A DNA stretch of 35,427 nt from Streptomyces huiliensis (GTDB lineage Bacteria > Actinomycetota > Actinomycetes > Streptomycetales > Streptomycetaceae). A program made the translations under genes and the position numbers. Shown piece by piece: positions 15,104 through 22,631 of this stretch; position 1 is the stretch's first letter; the number at the start of each line of letters is the position of its first letter. The notes under the pieces are model-generated. The model ran no database searches. It worked only from the letters and a program-made list of their open reading frames with translations, and had not been told where the DNA came from. The stretch lies in assembly GCF_020037025.1 (NCBI RefSeq), contig NZ_JAIQLH010000154.1, positions 1 through 35,427 on the forward strand, in the 5' to 3' direction.

Positions 15104-17902
15104 TCAGATGGCACCCTTCCGCGTCAGCTGGTTGAAGCAGAACCACCCCGGCAGCACCGGCAGCCAGAACGTCAGCAGCCGGTACAGCAGCACCGCCGGC
15201 GTCGCGATGTCCGCCGGCAGCCCGGCCAGCGTCAGCGCGCCGATGAGCACGCCCTCGACGGCCCCGACCCCGCCGGGCGTCGGCGCCGCCGACCCCAGCG
15301 CGTTGCCGGCCAGGAAGATCACCGCGACGCTGGCGAAGCTCATGTCGCCGCCGAACGCCCGGATCGACGTGTCGAGGCAGAACACGAAGGCGGCGGTCAG
15401 CAGCAGCATGCCGCCGATGCCGTTGACCAGCTTCCGCGGTCGCTGGAGCAGGTCCAGCATGCGCGGCACGACGCCCGCGAACAGCGAGCGCACCCGCGTC
15501 GAGACGAACTTCCGCAGGAACGGGATGGCCGTCACGACCAGCACCAGCACCGCCGCCGTCAGCAGCCCGCCGATGACCGTACGGGACGGCGGAAGCGGCG
15601 ACTCCGTCCGTTCCGTGCCGGTGATGTAGCCGAAGGTCAGCAGCAGCAGGATGTGCGCGGCCAGGCCGAACAGCTCCGAGGCGCCGACGCTGGCCACCGC
15701 GAGCCCGGGACGGATCCCAGCCCGCTGGAGGAAGCGACTGTTCAAGGCGACGCCGCCGACCGCCGCCGGGGCCACGAGCTTGACGAACGAGCCGGCCACC
15801 TGCGCCATGACCGTCCGCAGGTACGGCACCTTCTCCGGGACGAAGCCCAGCAGCCGCATGGCCGCCGCGAAGTAGGACAGCGCGGAGAAGGCCGCGGCGA
15901 CCGCCACCCAGCCCCAGTTGGCGTGCTCGACGATCTTGTCGAGTTCGACGTGCGACAGCTGCGAGAGCAGGAAGTACGCGGCGATGGCGCCCGCGATCGA
16001 GCTGATGAGGGTACGCGGCCGGATGCGCTCCAGCCGTACCGGCTCTATCGGCGCCTGCGGCCGGATCAGCAGCACCTGCCGGCGGATCTGCGCCAGCAGG
16101 TCCTCCTCGCGGGCCTCTTCGGCCGCGACGTCCAGCGCCTGCTTCTCCGCCTTCTTCTCGGCCTTGAGCGCCCGGCGGTCGTCCGCCGGACCCGAGCCCT
16201 TCTCCGCCCGCTCGCGGGCCCGCTCCTCCTTGGCGATCCGCGACGCCTCCAGCACCGCTTCCCGCTCGCGCTGGGCGCGGTCGCGCGCGAGCCGGCGCAG
16301 GGTCGCGCGGCTCGCGCGGGTCAGGGCGATGGGCTGGAGCAGCGGCAGGCTGTCGGCGACCGCGTCCGGGCCGAGCACGGCGACGGCCGAGGTCACCGCC
16401 CGTTCGGCACCGACCCGCAGGCCCAGCGTGGTGAGCAGCTGGGCGACGTCCATCCGCAGCACCAGGTCGCCGGCGGCGATCTCGCCGCCGCGCAGGTCGG
16501 TCAGGACGACGTTGCCGGAACGATCCACCAGGAGCGCGTCGCCGTCGAGGCGCCGGTGCGCGATCCGGCGTGACTGCAGGGCGCGCACCTGTCGCCAGGC
16601 GCCGTCGATCAGTTCGTCGGTGATCTCCTTGTCCGGCAGGGTGTCCAGCGTCCGCCCGCCGACGTGCTCGTACACCAGCATCACGGCGTCCGGGCCGAGC
16701 TCGCTGGTGGCGATCAGCTTGGGGGCGTTGGCGCCGGCGGCGATGGCCGCGTAGGCGAGCAGCGCCTCCTGTTCGAGGGCCTGGCGGAGCGACTGGAGGC
16801 TGCGGCGCTGGGTGATGCCGCGCAGCGCGAGCCGCTGCCACAGCCGGTAGAAGAAGCCCTGCGCCTGCTGCTCGCGGTCGACGACCGTGACGTCCAGCGG
16901 CGGGCCGTCCTCCAGCGTGACGACGTAGCGGCGGCCCCGGTCGTGCGCGGCCTGCGCGGTGCCCCGGGACGGCTCGGCGTCCGGCGCCTCCTCCGTGCGC
17001 AGCGCGCTCACCGGCTTGAAGCCGACGCGGCGCAGGCCGTGCAGGAGGTGCTGGCCGGTGGGGCGGACGTTGGGCGAGCCGACGGCGTAGAGGGTGCCGT
17101 AGGCGACCGTCCAGCCGATGAGGACGGTGGTGGCGATCGAGAACGGCGTCGAGTAGCCGTTCACCAGCACCGCGAACGCGTCGAGCAGCAGCACCGCCCA
17201 CATCGCGACCCGCCAGCGCGGGCGCCGCGACATCCCGACGGCCGTCATGTAGGCGATCACGGGGGCGAGGTAGCCGTGGACCGGATCGGTCAGTTCGTGC
17301 GTCGGGGTGATCCGGGTGAGCGCTTCCCTGATCGACTCCGGGGCGGCCTCGGCGACCCAGAGCGCGGCGCCGAGCGAGACGCCGTGCGCGAGGACGGCCG
17401 CGAGGACGCCGTCGGCGATGCGCAGGCCGTCCCGCTTGACCAGCCGTTCGACGGCGAAGGCCACGGGCACGATGAAGATCGCGATGTTGGCCGTGAGGCC
17501 GGCGATGTTGGCGAGCGTCTGCGGGGCGTGCCCGGCGCTCTCCTTGATGTCGCTGGCGAGGCCGGTCGTGGTGCCGTGCGCGAAGGCGGCCAGGGCGAGG
17601 ACGACGGCGATGCCGATGATCCCGAGCAGCATGCGCACGAGGTCGGCGGGGCGGTGGACGCGGGCGGGGAGCAGCGGCTCGTCGCCGGAGACCTTGTCGA
17701 TGTGGACCTCGCCGTCCTTCGTGTCGCATGGGAACGACGAGCCGGCTGCCGGGCCGGCCGGGGCGCCGGCGCGCGACCGCTCGGCTCCCTCGCCGTTTCC
17801 GTTCCCGTTCCCGGGCAGCGCCTGGCGGGCGCCGGCCTCCTCAGGAGGTCCCGCGCCCTGCTCGTCGTCCGTGTCTTCCTGGTCTTCTCGTTCTCGTATC
17901 AC
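15104..17902 (-). CDS. Large membrane protein: pseudokinase-like domain fused to UPF0104/LPG-synthase TM (flippase-like) domain
   Basis: 932 aa with GTG start at 17902. Residues about 1-75 are acidic and Gly-rich, followed by an N-terminal block of about six helices (roughly 85-290). A soluble region then resembles a protein or AarF-like kinase fold: an ALEQEALLAYAA helix, a hinge VMLVYEHVGG, and a catalytic-loop equivalent HRRLDGDALLVD at 449-460, followed by TDLRGG with D469. The catalytic Asp and Asn of the HRD...N motif are replaced (Arg451, Ala456) and DFG is DLR, so activity is doubtful. A charged, coiled-coil-like stretch (about 550-620) leads to a C-terminal membrane domain with about seven helices. 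It contains LVAPAAVGGVALNSRFL and PTPGGVGAVEGVLIGAL, the signature of the UPF0104/lysyl-phosphatidylglycerol-synthase membrane family. The aminoacyl-transferase domain of MprF is absent. It is probably an envelope lipid or polyprenyl-glycan flippase. Confidence 0.8.
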   Translation of the reverse strand: MIREREDQEDTDDEQGAGPPEEAGARQALPGNGNGNGEGAERSRAGAPAGPAAGSSFPCDTKDGEVHIDKVSGDEPLLPARVHRPADLVRMLLGIIGIAVVLALAAFAHGTTTGLASDIKESAGHAPQTLANIAGLTANIAIFIVPVAFAVERLVKRDGLRIADGVLAAVLAHGVSLGAALWVAEAAPESIREALTRITPTHELTDPVHGYLAPVIAYMTAVGMSRRPRWRVAMWAVLLLDAFAVLVNGYSTPFSIATTVLIGWTVAYGTLYAVGSPNVRPTGQHLLHGLRRVGFKPVSALRTEEAPDAEPSRGTAQAAHDRGRRYVVTLEDGPPLDVTVVDREQQAQGFFYRLWQRLALRGITQRRSLQSLRQALEQEALLAYAAIAAGANAPKLIATSELGPDAVMLVYEHVGGRTLDTLPDKEITDELIDGAWRQVRALQSRRIAHRRLDGDALLVDRSGNVVLTDLRGGEIAAGDLVLRMDVAQLLTTLGLRVGAERAVTSAVAVLGPDAVADSLPLLQPIALTRASRATLRRLARDRAQREREAVLEASRIAKEERARERAEKGSGPADDRRALKAEKKAEKQALDVAAEEAREEDLLAQIRRQVLLIRPQAPIEPVRLERIRPRTLISSIAGAIAAYFLLSQLSHVELDKIVEHANWGWVAVAAAFSALSYFAAAMRLLGFVPEKVPYLRTVMAQVAGSFVKLVAPAAVGGVALNSRFLQRAGIRPGLAVASVGASELFGLAAHILLLLTFGYITGTERTESPLPPSRTVIGGLLTAAVLVLVVTAIPFLRKFVSTRVRSLFAGVVPRMLDLLQRPRKLVNGIGGMLLLTAAFVFCLDTSIRAFGGDMSFASVAVIFLAGNALGSAAPTPGGVGAVEGVLIGALTLAGLPADIATPAVLLYRLLTFWLPVLPGWFCFNQLTRKGAI

Positions 17903-18087
17903 CAGTCACCGCCCGGAAGATGGTGGCATGGCCCTGCCGGGCAAGGGTGTATCAGGGTGCATTTCGGGGGCGCGGATCTCGGATCGTACGCCCTGTAGTC
18001 CGATCCCGCACGCTCGGTGATCTTCCGGAATTCGGACCTCCGGACCGCGGCCCCGGAGCGCGCGGCGCCTGCGGCAGTATGGACCGG

Positions 18088-18633
18088 GTGACCGACGCAT
18101 CGCATGGGCTTTCGGAGGACTCCGGGCATCCGGAGCGCCCTGGGCTTCCGGAACATCCTGGGTTTCCGGCGCACCCTGAGCTCCCCGAGTACGCGGAGCG
18201 GGTCCTGTCCGTCGCCGAGATCATCCCGCCGGGCCGCGTGATGACCTACGGCGACGTGGCCGAGTGGCTCGGCGAGGGCGGCCCGCGCCAGGTCGGCCGG
18301 GCGATGGCGCTGTACGGCGGCGCCGTGCCGTGGTGGCGCGTCGTCCGGGCGGACGGCGTCCTGCTCCCCGGCCGCGAACGGGCGGCGCTCGGCCACTACC
18401 GCGAGGAGGGCACGCCGCTCCGGACGGCCGGGCCCGCCGCCGACGGGCACGTGCCGCGGATCGCGATGACGCGGGCGCGGTGGGACGGGGTGGCGGTCGC
18501 GGTCGATGAGGCCGGTGAGGCCGGTGAGGTCGATGAGGGTGTCGGCGAAATGGAACGAGAGGCCGGGAGGACGTCTCCCGCCGACGCGAAGGGCGCGCGC
18601 CGCGGCGCGTCGCGTGTGAAACGCGCCACCTGA
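18088..18633 (+). CDS. Alkyltransferase-like DNA repair protein (ATL; MGMT fold without active Cys)
   Basis: 181 aa. The core (residues about 33-125) is the C-terminal domain of O6-alkylguanine-DNA alkyltransferases: RVLSVAEIIPPGRVMTYGDVAEWLG, then the PRQVGRAMA helix-turn-helix with the nucleotide-flipping Arg. The active-site motif normally reading PCHR is PWWR (W82), so no methyl transfer can occur. Known ATLs with Trp at this place bind O6-alkylguanine and hand the lesion to nucleotide excision repair. The N-terminus is a His/Pro/Gly-rich repeat and the C-terminus an acidic then basic tail, both longer than usual. GTG 18088 is 7 nt after a CAGTAT -10-like element, so I prefer it to the ATG at 18079. 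It lies directly upstream of adnA on the same strand, in a DNA-repair neighbourhood. Confidence 0.85.
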   Translation: MTDASHGLSEDSGHPERPGLPEHPGFPAHPELPEYAERVLSVAEIIPPGRVMTYGDVAEWLGEGGPRQVGRAMALYGGAVPWWRVVRADGVLLPGRERAALGHYREEGTPLRTAGPAADGHVPRIAMTRARWDGVAVAVDEAGEAGEVDEGVGEMEREAGRTSPADAKGARRGASRVKRAT

Positions 18634-18647
18634 TCCACCCGCCCGCC

Positions 18648-18673
18648 GGGCAACCCGAACGGGTGAGGTGCCC
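18648..18673 (+). terminator. Possible terminator after the ATL gene
   Basis: A bulged hairpin: GGGCA at 18648-18652 pairs with TGCCC at 18669-18673, and ACCCG at 18653-18657 pairs with CGGGT at 18660-18664, with a 2-nt loop and a 4-nt bulge. It begins 14 nt after the ATL stop. Stability is moderate. Confidence 0.4.
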
Positions 18674-18813
18674 GAACGGCCCCCGCGCCTCCCGGGACGC
18701 ACTGCGCCCCACCCGCCTCCTGGCGTAGCGTCGAGGGCTGCCCTACCCCCGCGCCCCGACGGCGCGCGGGGATCCGTACCCGACGTACCCGACCCGCAGG
18801 ACCGGCACCTCAC

Positions 18814-21800
18814 GTGAGTTCCACCCCCGTTTCCGGCACTCCCGGCTCGTCCGGCGCTCCCGGCCCGCTCATCTCGGCGCGCCCGCGCCCGGAGGACCCG
18901 GAGCGCCCGGAGGGCCCGACGCGTACGGACGGTCCGACGCGTACGGACGGTCCGACGCGTATGGACGGTCCGACGCGCACGGAGGAACCGACGCGCACGG
19001 ACGGTCCCGAGCGCCGACGGGCGCCCCGGCCCGCGCCGGGCGCGTACCGCCTGGTGCGCACGCCCCCGGAGCACGTGGTCCCCCCGGAACTGGACGCGGC
19101 ACAGCGCGCGGTGGTTGAGCACGGGCAGGGGCCGCTGCTGGTCCTCGCCGGCCCGGGGACCGGCAAGACCACCACGCTCGTGGAGGCCGTCGCCGAGCGG
19201 GTGCGGCGCGGCGGCGACCCGGAGCGGATGCTCGTCCTGACCTTCGGCCGCAAGGCCGCGGCCGAACTGCGCGACCGCATGGCCGTCCGGCTGGGGGAGC
19301 GCGGGCTGGCGGCGCGCGCGCCGCAGGCCACCACCTTCCATTCCTACTGCTTCGCCCTGGTCCGCGCCCATCAGGAGGCCGACCCGTTCGCCGGACCGCC
19401 GCGGCTGCTTTCCGGCCCCGAACAGGACGTCGCCGTCCGCGAGCTGCTCGCCGGCCAGACCGAGCTGGAGCGCGCGGGTCGCGCCACCGTGCGCTGGCCG
19501 GACGACCTGCGCGCCTGCCTCACCACCCGCGGTTTCGCCGACGAGGTGCGCGCGGTCCTCGCCCGCAGCCGGGAACTGGGGCTGAGCCCGGAGGCGCTGG
19601 CGGCCTTCGCCGAACGGACCGGGCGCGGCGACTGGTCGGCGGCGGCGGCCTTCCTGGCCGAGTACCTCGATGTGCTCGACGCGCGGGGCGTCGTCGACTA
19701 CGCCGAGCTGGTGCACCGCGCGGTGCTGCTGGCCGAGCGGCCGGAGGTCGCGGCGGACCTCGCCGGGCGGTACGACGCGGTGTTCGTCGACGAGTACCAG
19801 GACACCGACGCCGCCCAGACGCGGCTGCTGCGCGCGCTGGCGGGCGGCGGGCGCACCCTGGTCGCGTTCGGCGACCCCGACCAGTCCATCTACGCCTTCC
19901 GCGGCGCGGACGTGGGCGGCATCCTCGACTTCCCGTCGGCCTTCCCGCGCCGCGACGGCTCGCCCGCCCCGGTCCGCGTCCTGACCACGTCCCGCCGCTC
20001 GGGTGCCGCCCTCCTCGCCGCCACCCGGCTCCTCACCCGGAGGATGCCCCTCACCCGCCTCCCGGCCGACGCCGTCCGCGCCCACCGCGACCTGGCGGCC
20101 GTCCGCCCCGGCGGCCGCGTGGAGGCGTACACCTACCCGACGCCCGGCGCCGAGACCGACAACATCGCCGACATCCTCCGCCGCGCCCACCTGGAGGACG
20201 GCGTCCCCTGGGGCGCCATGTCCGTCCTCGTCCGTGCCGGCTCCCGCTCCCTCCCGACCCTCCGCCGCGCCCTGACCTCGGCGGGCGTTCCGGTCGAGGT
20301 CGACGGCGACGACGTCCCCCTGCGCCACGAACCGGCCGTCACCCCCTTGCTGACGGCCCTGCGGGTGGTGGCGGAGTGGGCGACGGACCCCGCTCCCGGG
20401 GAAGACGCCGAGGGAGCCGGGGACGACTCCGCCGCGCCCGAAGACGGCCGCGCCGAGCCCGCACGCGGGCCGGGCGCGGACGGCCCCGCCGGCCCCGGAA
20501 CCGTCGCCGACGACTCCGCCGACGATTCCGCCGATGACTACGAGAACGGCCCGACCGACGCCGGACGGGAGCACAAGCCCGGCTATGCCCCCGCGCACGA
20601 GCCCGGCGCGGCGCCGGAGGCCGGTGGGGTGCCCGCGCCCGGCGCGAACACCGGGCGCCCTCCGCTCGCCCCCGAGACCGCCCTGACCCTCCTCACCTCA
20701 CCCCTCGGCGGCATGGACGGCACCGACCTGCGCCGCCTCGGGCGGGCCCTGCGGGAGGAGGAGCGAGCCGCCGGCCGTACCGCGCCGCGGCCCTCGGACG
20801 TGCTCATCGCCGAGGCGCTCGCCGCGCCGGAGCGGCTGGTGGCGCACGATCCGGCGTACGCGCGGGGTGCGCAGCGCCTGGCCGCGCTGCTGAGCGCCGC
20901 CCGGGACCAGCTCCAGGCGGGCGGCACCGCCGAGGACGCCCTGTGGACGCTCTGGAACGGCACGCCCCGGCACCCCGCTCCCTGGCCGGACCGGCTGCGG
21001 CGCGCCGCGCACCGCGGTGGCGCCGCCGGCCGGAACGCGGACCGCGACCTCGACGCCGTCTGCGCCCTGTTCGAGACGGCGGCCCGCGCCGAGGAGCGTG
21101 CCGGCGGCCGCGACGTGCTCGGCTTCCTGGACGAGCTGGAGGCCCAGGACATCGCCGCCGACACCCTCACCCGCCGGGCCGTCCGCCCCGACGCCGTCCG
21201 GCTGATGACCGCGCACCGCTCCAAGGGCCTGGAGTGGCGCCTCGTGGTCGTCGCCGGCGTCCAGGAGGGCCTCTGGCCCGACCTGCGGCGCCGCGGCTCG
21301 CTCCTGGAGGCGGACCGCATCGGCCGCGACGGCCTCGCCGACCCCCTCCCGCCCGGCGCGCTGCTGGCCGAGGAACGCCGGCTGTTCTACGTGGCGGCGA
21401 CCCGCGCCCGCGAACGCCTCGTCGTGACGGCCGTCAAGGCCGCCGCCGAGGACGGCGACCAGCCGTCCCGCTTCCTCGCCGAACTCGGCGTCGAACCGGT
21501 CGACGTCACCCAGCGCCCGCGCCGCCCCCTCGCCGTCGCCGCGCTCGTCGCCGAGCTGCGGGCCACGACCGTGGACCCCACCGCGTCGGACGCCCTCCGG
21601 GCCGCCGCCGCGGACCGGCTCGCCCGCCTCGCCGGCCTGCGCGACGACGAGGACCGGCCGCTCGTCCCGGCCGCCGACCCCGACCGCTGGTGGGGCCTGT
21701 ACGAGCCGACGCACAGCGAGGTCCCGCTCCGCGACTGGGACCAGCCGGTCGCCCTCTCCGGCTCCGCCGTCGGCCAGCTCGTGGACACCTGCTCGCTCCA

Positions 21801-22563
21801 GTGGTTCCTGGGGCGCGAGGTGCGAGCCGAGGCGCCCTCGGGCACGGCCCAGGGCTTCGGAAACGTCGTGCACGTCCTCGCCGACGAGGTCGCCTCCGGC
21901 CGCACCCCGGCCGACCTCGCCGTCCTCATGGAGCGCCTGGAGACCGTCTGGGACGCGCTCGCCTTCGACGCCCCCTGGAAGTCCCGGCAGGAGAAGGAGA
22001 ACGCGCGGGCCGCCCTGGAGCGCTTCCTGCGCTGGCACGTCATGGAGCGCGGCCGCACCCCGGTCGCCACCGAGCACCCCTTCGACGTCACCCTCACCGC
22101 GGGCGGCCGGAACGTCCGCGTCCGGGGCTCCATGGACCGCGTGGAACGGGACGCCGCGGGCCGCGCCTACGTCGTCGACTTCAAGACCGGCAAGACCCCG
22201 GCGACCGCCGCCGAGGTGGCCCGCCACCCCCAGCTCGGTGTCTACCAGCTCGCGGTCGGGCACGGCGCCGTCGACGACGTCTTCGACGGCGCGCGCCCGC
22301 GCCCGGGCGGCGCGGAACTCGTCCAGCTCCGGCAGGGCGCCCCCAAGAAGGAGGGCGGCGACGCGCTGCCCAGGGTGCAGGCCCAGGAACCGCCGGAGGC
22401 CGCCGGTGCCGACGGAACCGACTGGATCGGCGACCTGCTCGCCACCGCCGCGGGACGCGTCCTGGACGAACGGTTCTCCCCGCGCCCCGGCACGCACTGC
22501 GCGCACTGCGCCTTCCGCTCCTCCTGCTCGGCGCGCCCGGAGGGCCGCCAGGTCGTCGAATGA
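18814..22563 (+). CDS. adnA: AdnA-type helicase-nuclease subunit (UvrD motor, Fe-S PD-(D/E)xK nuclease)
   Basis: 1249 aa. With the next gene it should form the AdnAB heterodimer that unwinds and resects DNA double-strand ends. The motor has Walker A GPGTGKTT at 113-120, LTFGRKAA, DEYQDT at 326-331, GDPDQSIYAFRG, and late motifs RLMTAHRSKGLEW and FYVAATRARERL. The nuclease has VDFKTGK with D1122 and K1124. Four cysteines (C993, C1229, C1232, C1238) match the iron-sulfur staple seen in AddB-type nucleases, and this, with gene order, is why I call it AdnA. It is longer than mycobacterial AdnA because of an N-terminal repeat (about 35-65) and an acidic disordered insert (about 525-620). The GTG start has AGGA 12 nt upstream. 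A -10-like TAGCGT lies at 18726-18731 with a poor -35. The stop overlaps a possible ATG of adnB. Confidence 0.88.
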   Translation: MSSTPVSGTPGSSGAPGPLISARPRPEDPERPEGPTRTDGPTRTDGPTRMDGPTRTEEPTRTDGPERRRAPRPAPGAYRLVRTPPEHVVPPELDAAQRAVVEHGQGPLLVLAGPGTGKTTTLVEAVAERVRRGGDPERMLVLTFGRKAAAELRDRMAVRLGERGLAARAPQATTFHSYCFALVRAHQEADPFAGPPRLLSGPEQDVAVRELLAGQTELERAGRATVRWPDDLRACLTTRGFADEVRAVLARSRELGLSPEALAAFAERTGRGDWSAAAAFLAEYLDVLDARGVVDYAELVHRAVLLAERPEVAADLAGRYDAVFVDEYQDTDAAQTRLLRALAGGGRTLVAFGDPDQSIYAFRGADVGGILDFPSAFPRRDGSPAPVRVLTTSRRSGAALLAATRLLTRRMPLTRLPADAVRAHRDLAAVRPGGRVEAYTYPTPGAETDNIADILRRAHLEDGVPWGAMSVLVRAGSRSLPTLRRALTSAGVPVEVDGDDVPLRHEPAVTPLLTALRVVAEWATDPAPGEDAEGAGDDSAAPEDGRAEPARGPGADGPAGPGTVADDSADDSADDYENGPTDAGREHKPGYAPAHEPGAAPEAGGVPAPGANTGRPPLAPETALTLLTSPLGGMDGTDLRRLGRALREEERAAGRTAPRPSDVLIAEALAAPERLVAHDPAYARGAQRLAALLSAARDQLQAGGTAEDALWTLWNGTPRHPAPWPDRLRRAAHRGGAAGRNADRDLDAVCALFETAARAEERAGGRDVLGFLDELEAQDIAADTLTRRAVRPDAVRLMTAHRSKGLEWRLVVVAGVQEGLWPDLRRRGSLLEADRIGRDGLADPLPPGALLAEERRLFYVAATRARERLVVTAVKAAAEDGDQPSRFLAELGVEPVDVTQRPRRPLAVAALVAELRATTVDPTASDALRAAAADRLARLAGLRDDEDRPLVPAADPDRWWGLYEPTHSEVPLRDWDQPVALSGSAVGQLVDTCSLQWFLGREVRAEAPSGTAQGFGNVVHVLADEVASGRTPADLAVLMERLETVWDALAFDAPWKSRQEKENARAALERFLRWHVMERGRTPVATEHPFDVTLTAGGRNVRVRGSMDRVERDAAGRAYVVDFKTGKTPATAAEVARHPQLGVYQLAVGHGAVDDVFDGARPRPGGAELVQLRQGAPKKEGGDALPRVQAQEPPEAAGADGTDWIGDLLATAAGRVLDERFSPRPGTHCAHCAFRSSCSARPEGRQVVE
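18916..19005 (+). repeat. Five tandem 18-nt units in the adnA 5' end
   Basis: Units of the form CCGACGCGTACGGACGGT repeat five times (18916, 18934, 18952, 18970, 18988). Units 1 and 2 are identical, unit 3 has one change, and units 4 and 5 diverge slightly. Each encodes a Pro-Thr-Arg-Thr-Asp-Gly-type hexapeptide. The near identity suggests recent slippage expansion in a disordered N-terminal tail. Confidence 0.9.
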
Positions 22564-22601
22564 CGGCCGGAGCCTCAGGGCGGGAAGATCGCGAAGGCCC
22601 G

Positions 22602-22624
22602 TTGTCAGTGCCCCCGGTTACCGT
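22602..22624 (+). promoter_or_regulatory. RecA-NDp / PafBC-type DNA-damage promoter before adnB
   Basis: TTGTCAGTGCC at 22602-22612, then 6 nt, then TACCGT at 22619-22624. The RecA-NDp consensus of actinobacteria is about TTGTCAGTGGC, 6 nt, TAGGGT, and is read by PafBC for LexA-independent damage induction. There is one mismatch in the first box and two in the second. The -10 ends 7 nt before GTG 22632, fitting a leaderless adnB transcript starting in the short gap after adnA. Confidence 0.75.
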
Positions 22625-22631
22625 TTGTGAC

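Noticed and set aside
14553..17729. 1058-codon minus-strand frame in a different phase from the flippase-like gene
   Set aside because: It is Arg/Pro/Gly/Ala-rich, a typical frame-shadow composition, while the alternative frame shows transmembrane helices and family motifs.
20943..22631. Long in-frame upstream extension of adnB inside adnA
   Set aside because: The extension overlaps adnA coding sequence with Arg/Pro-rich shadow composition. Promoter and homology place the adnB start at 22632, or at most at 22560.
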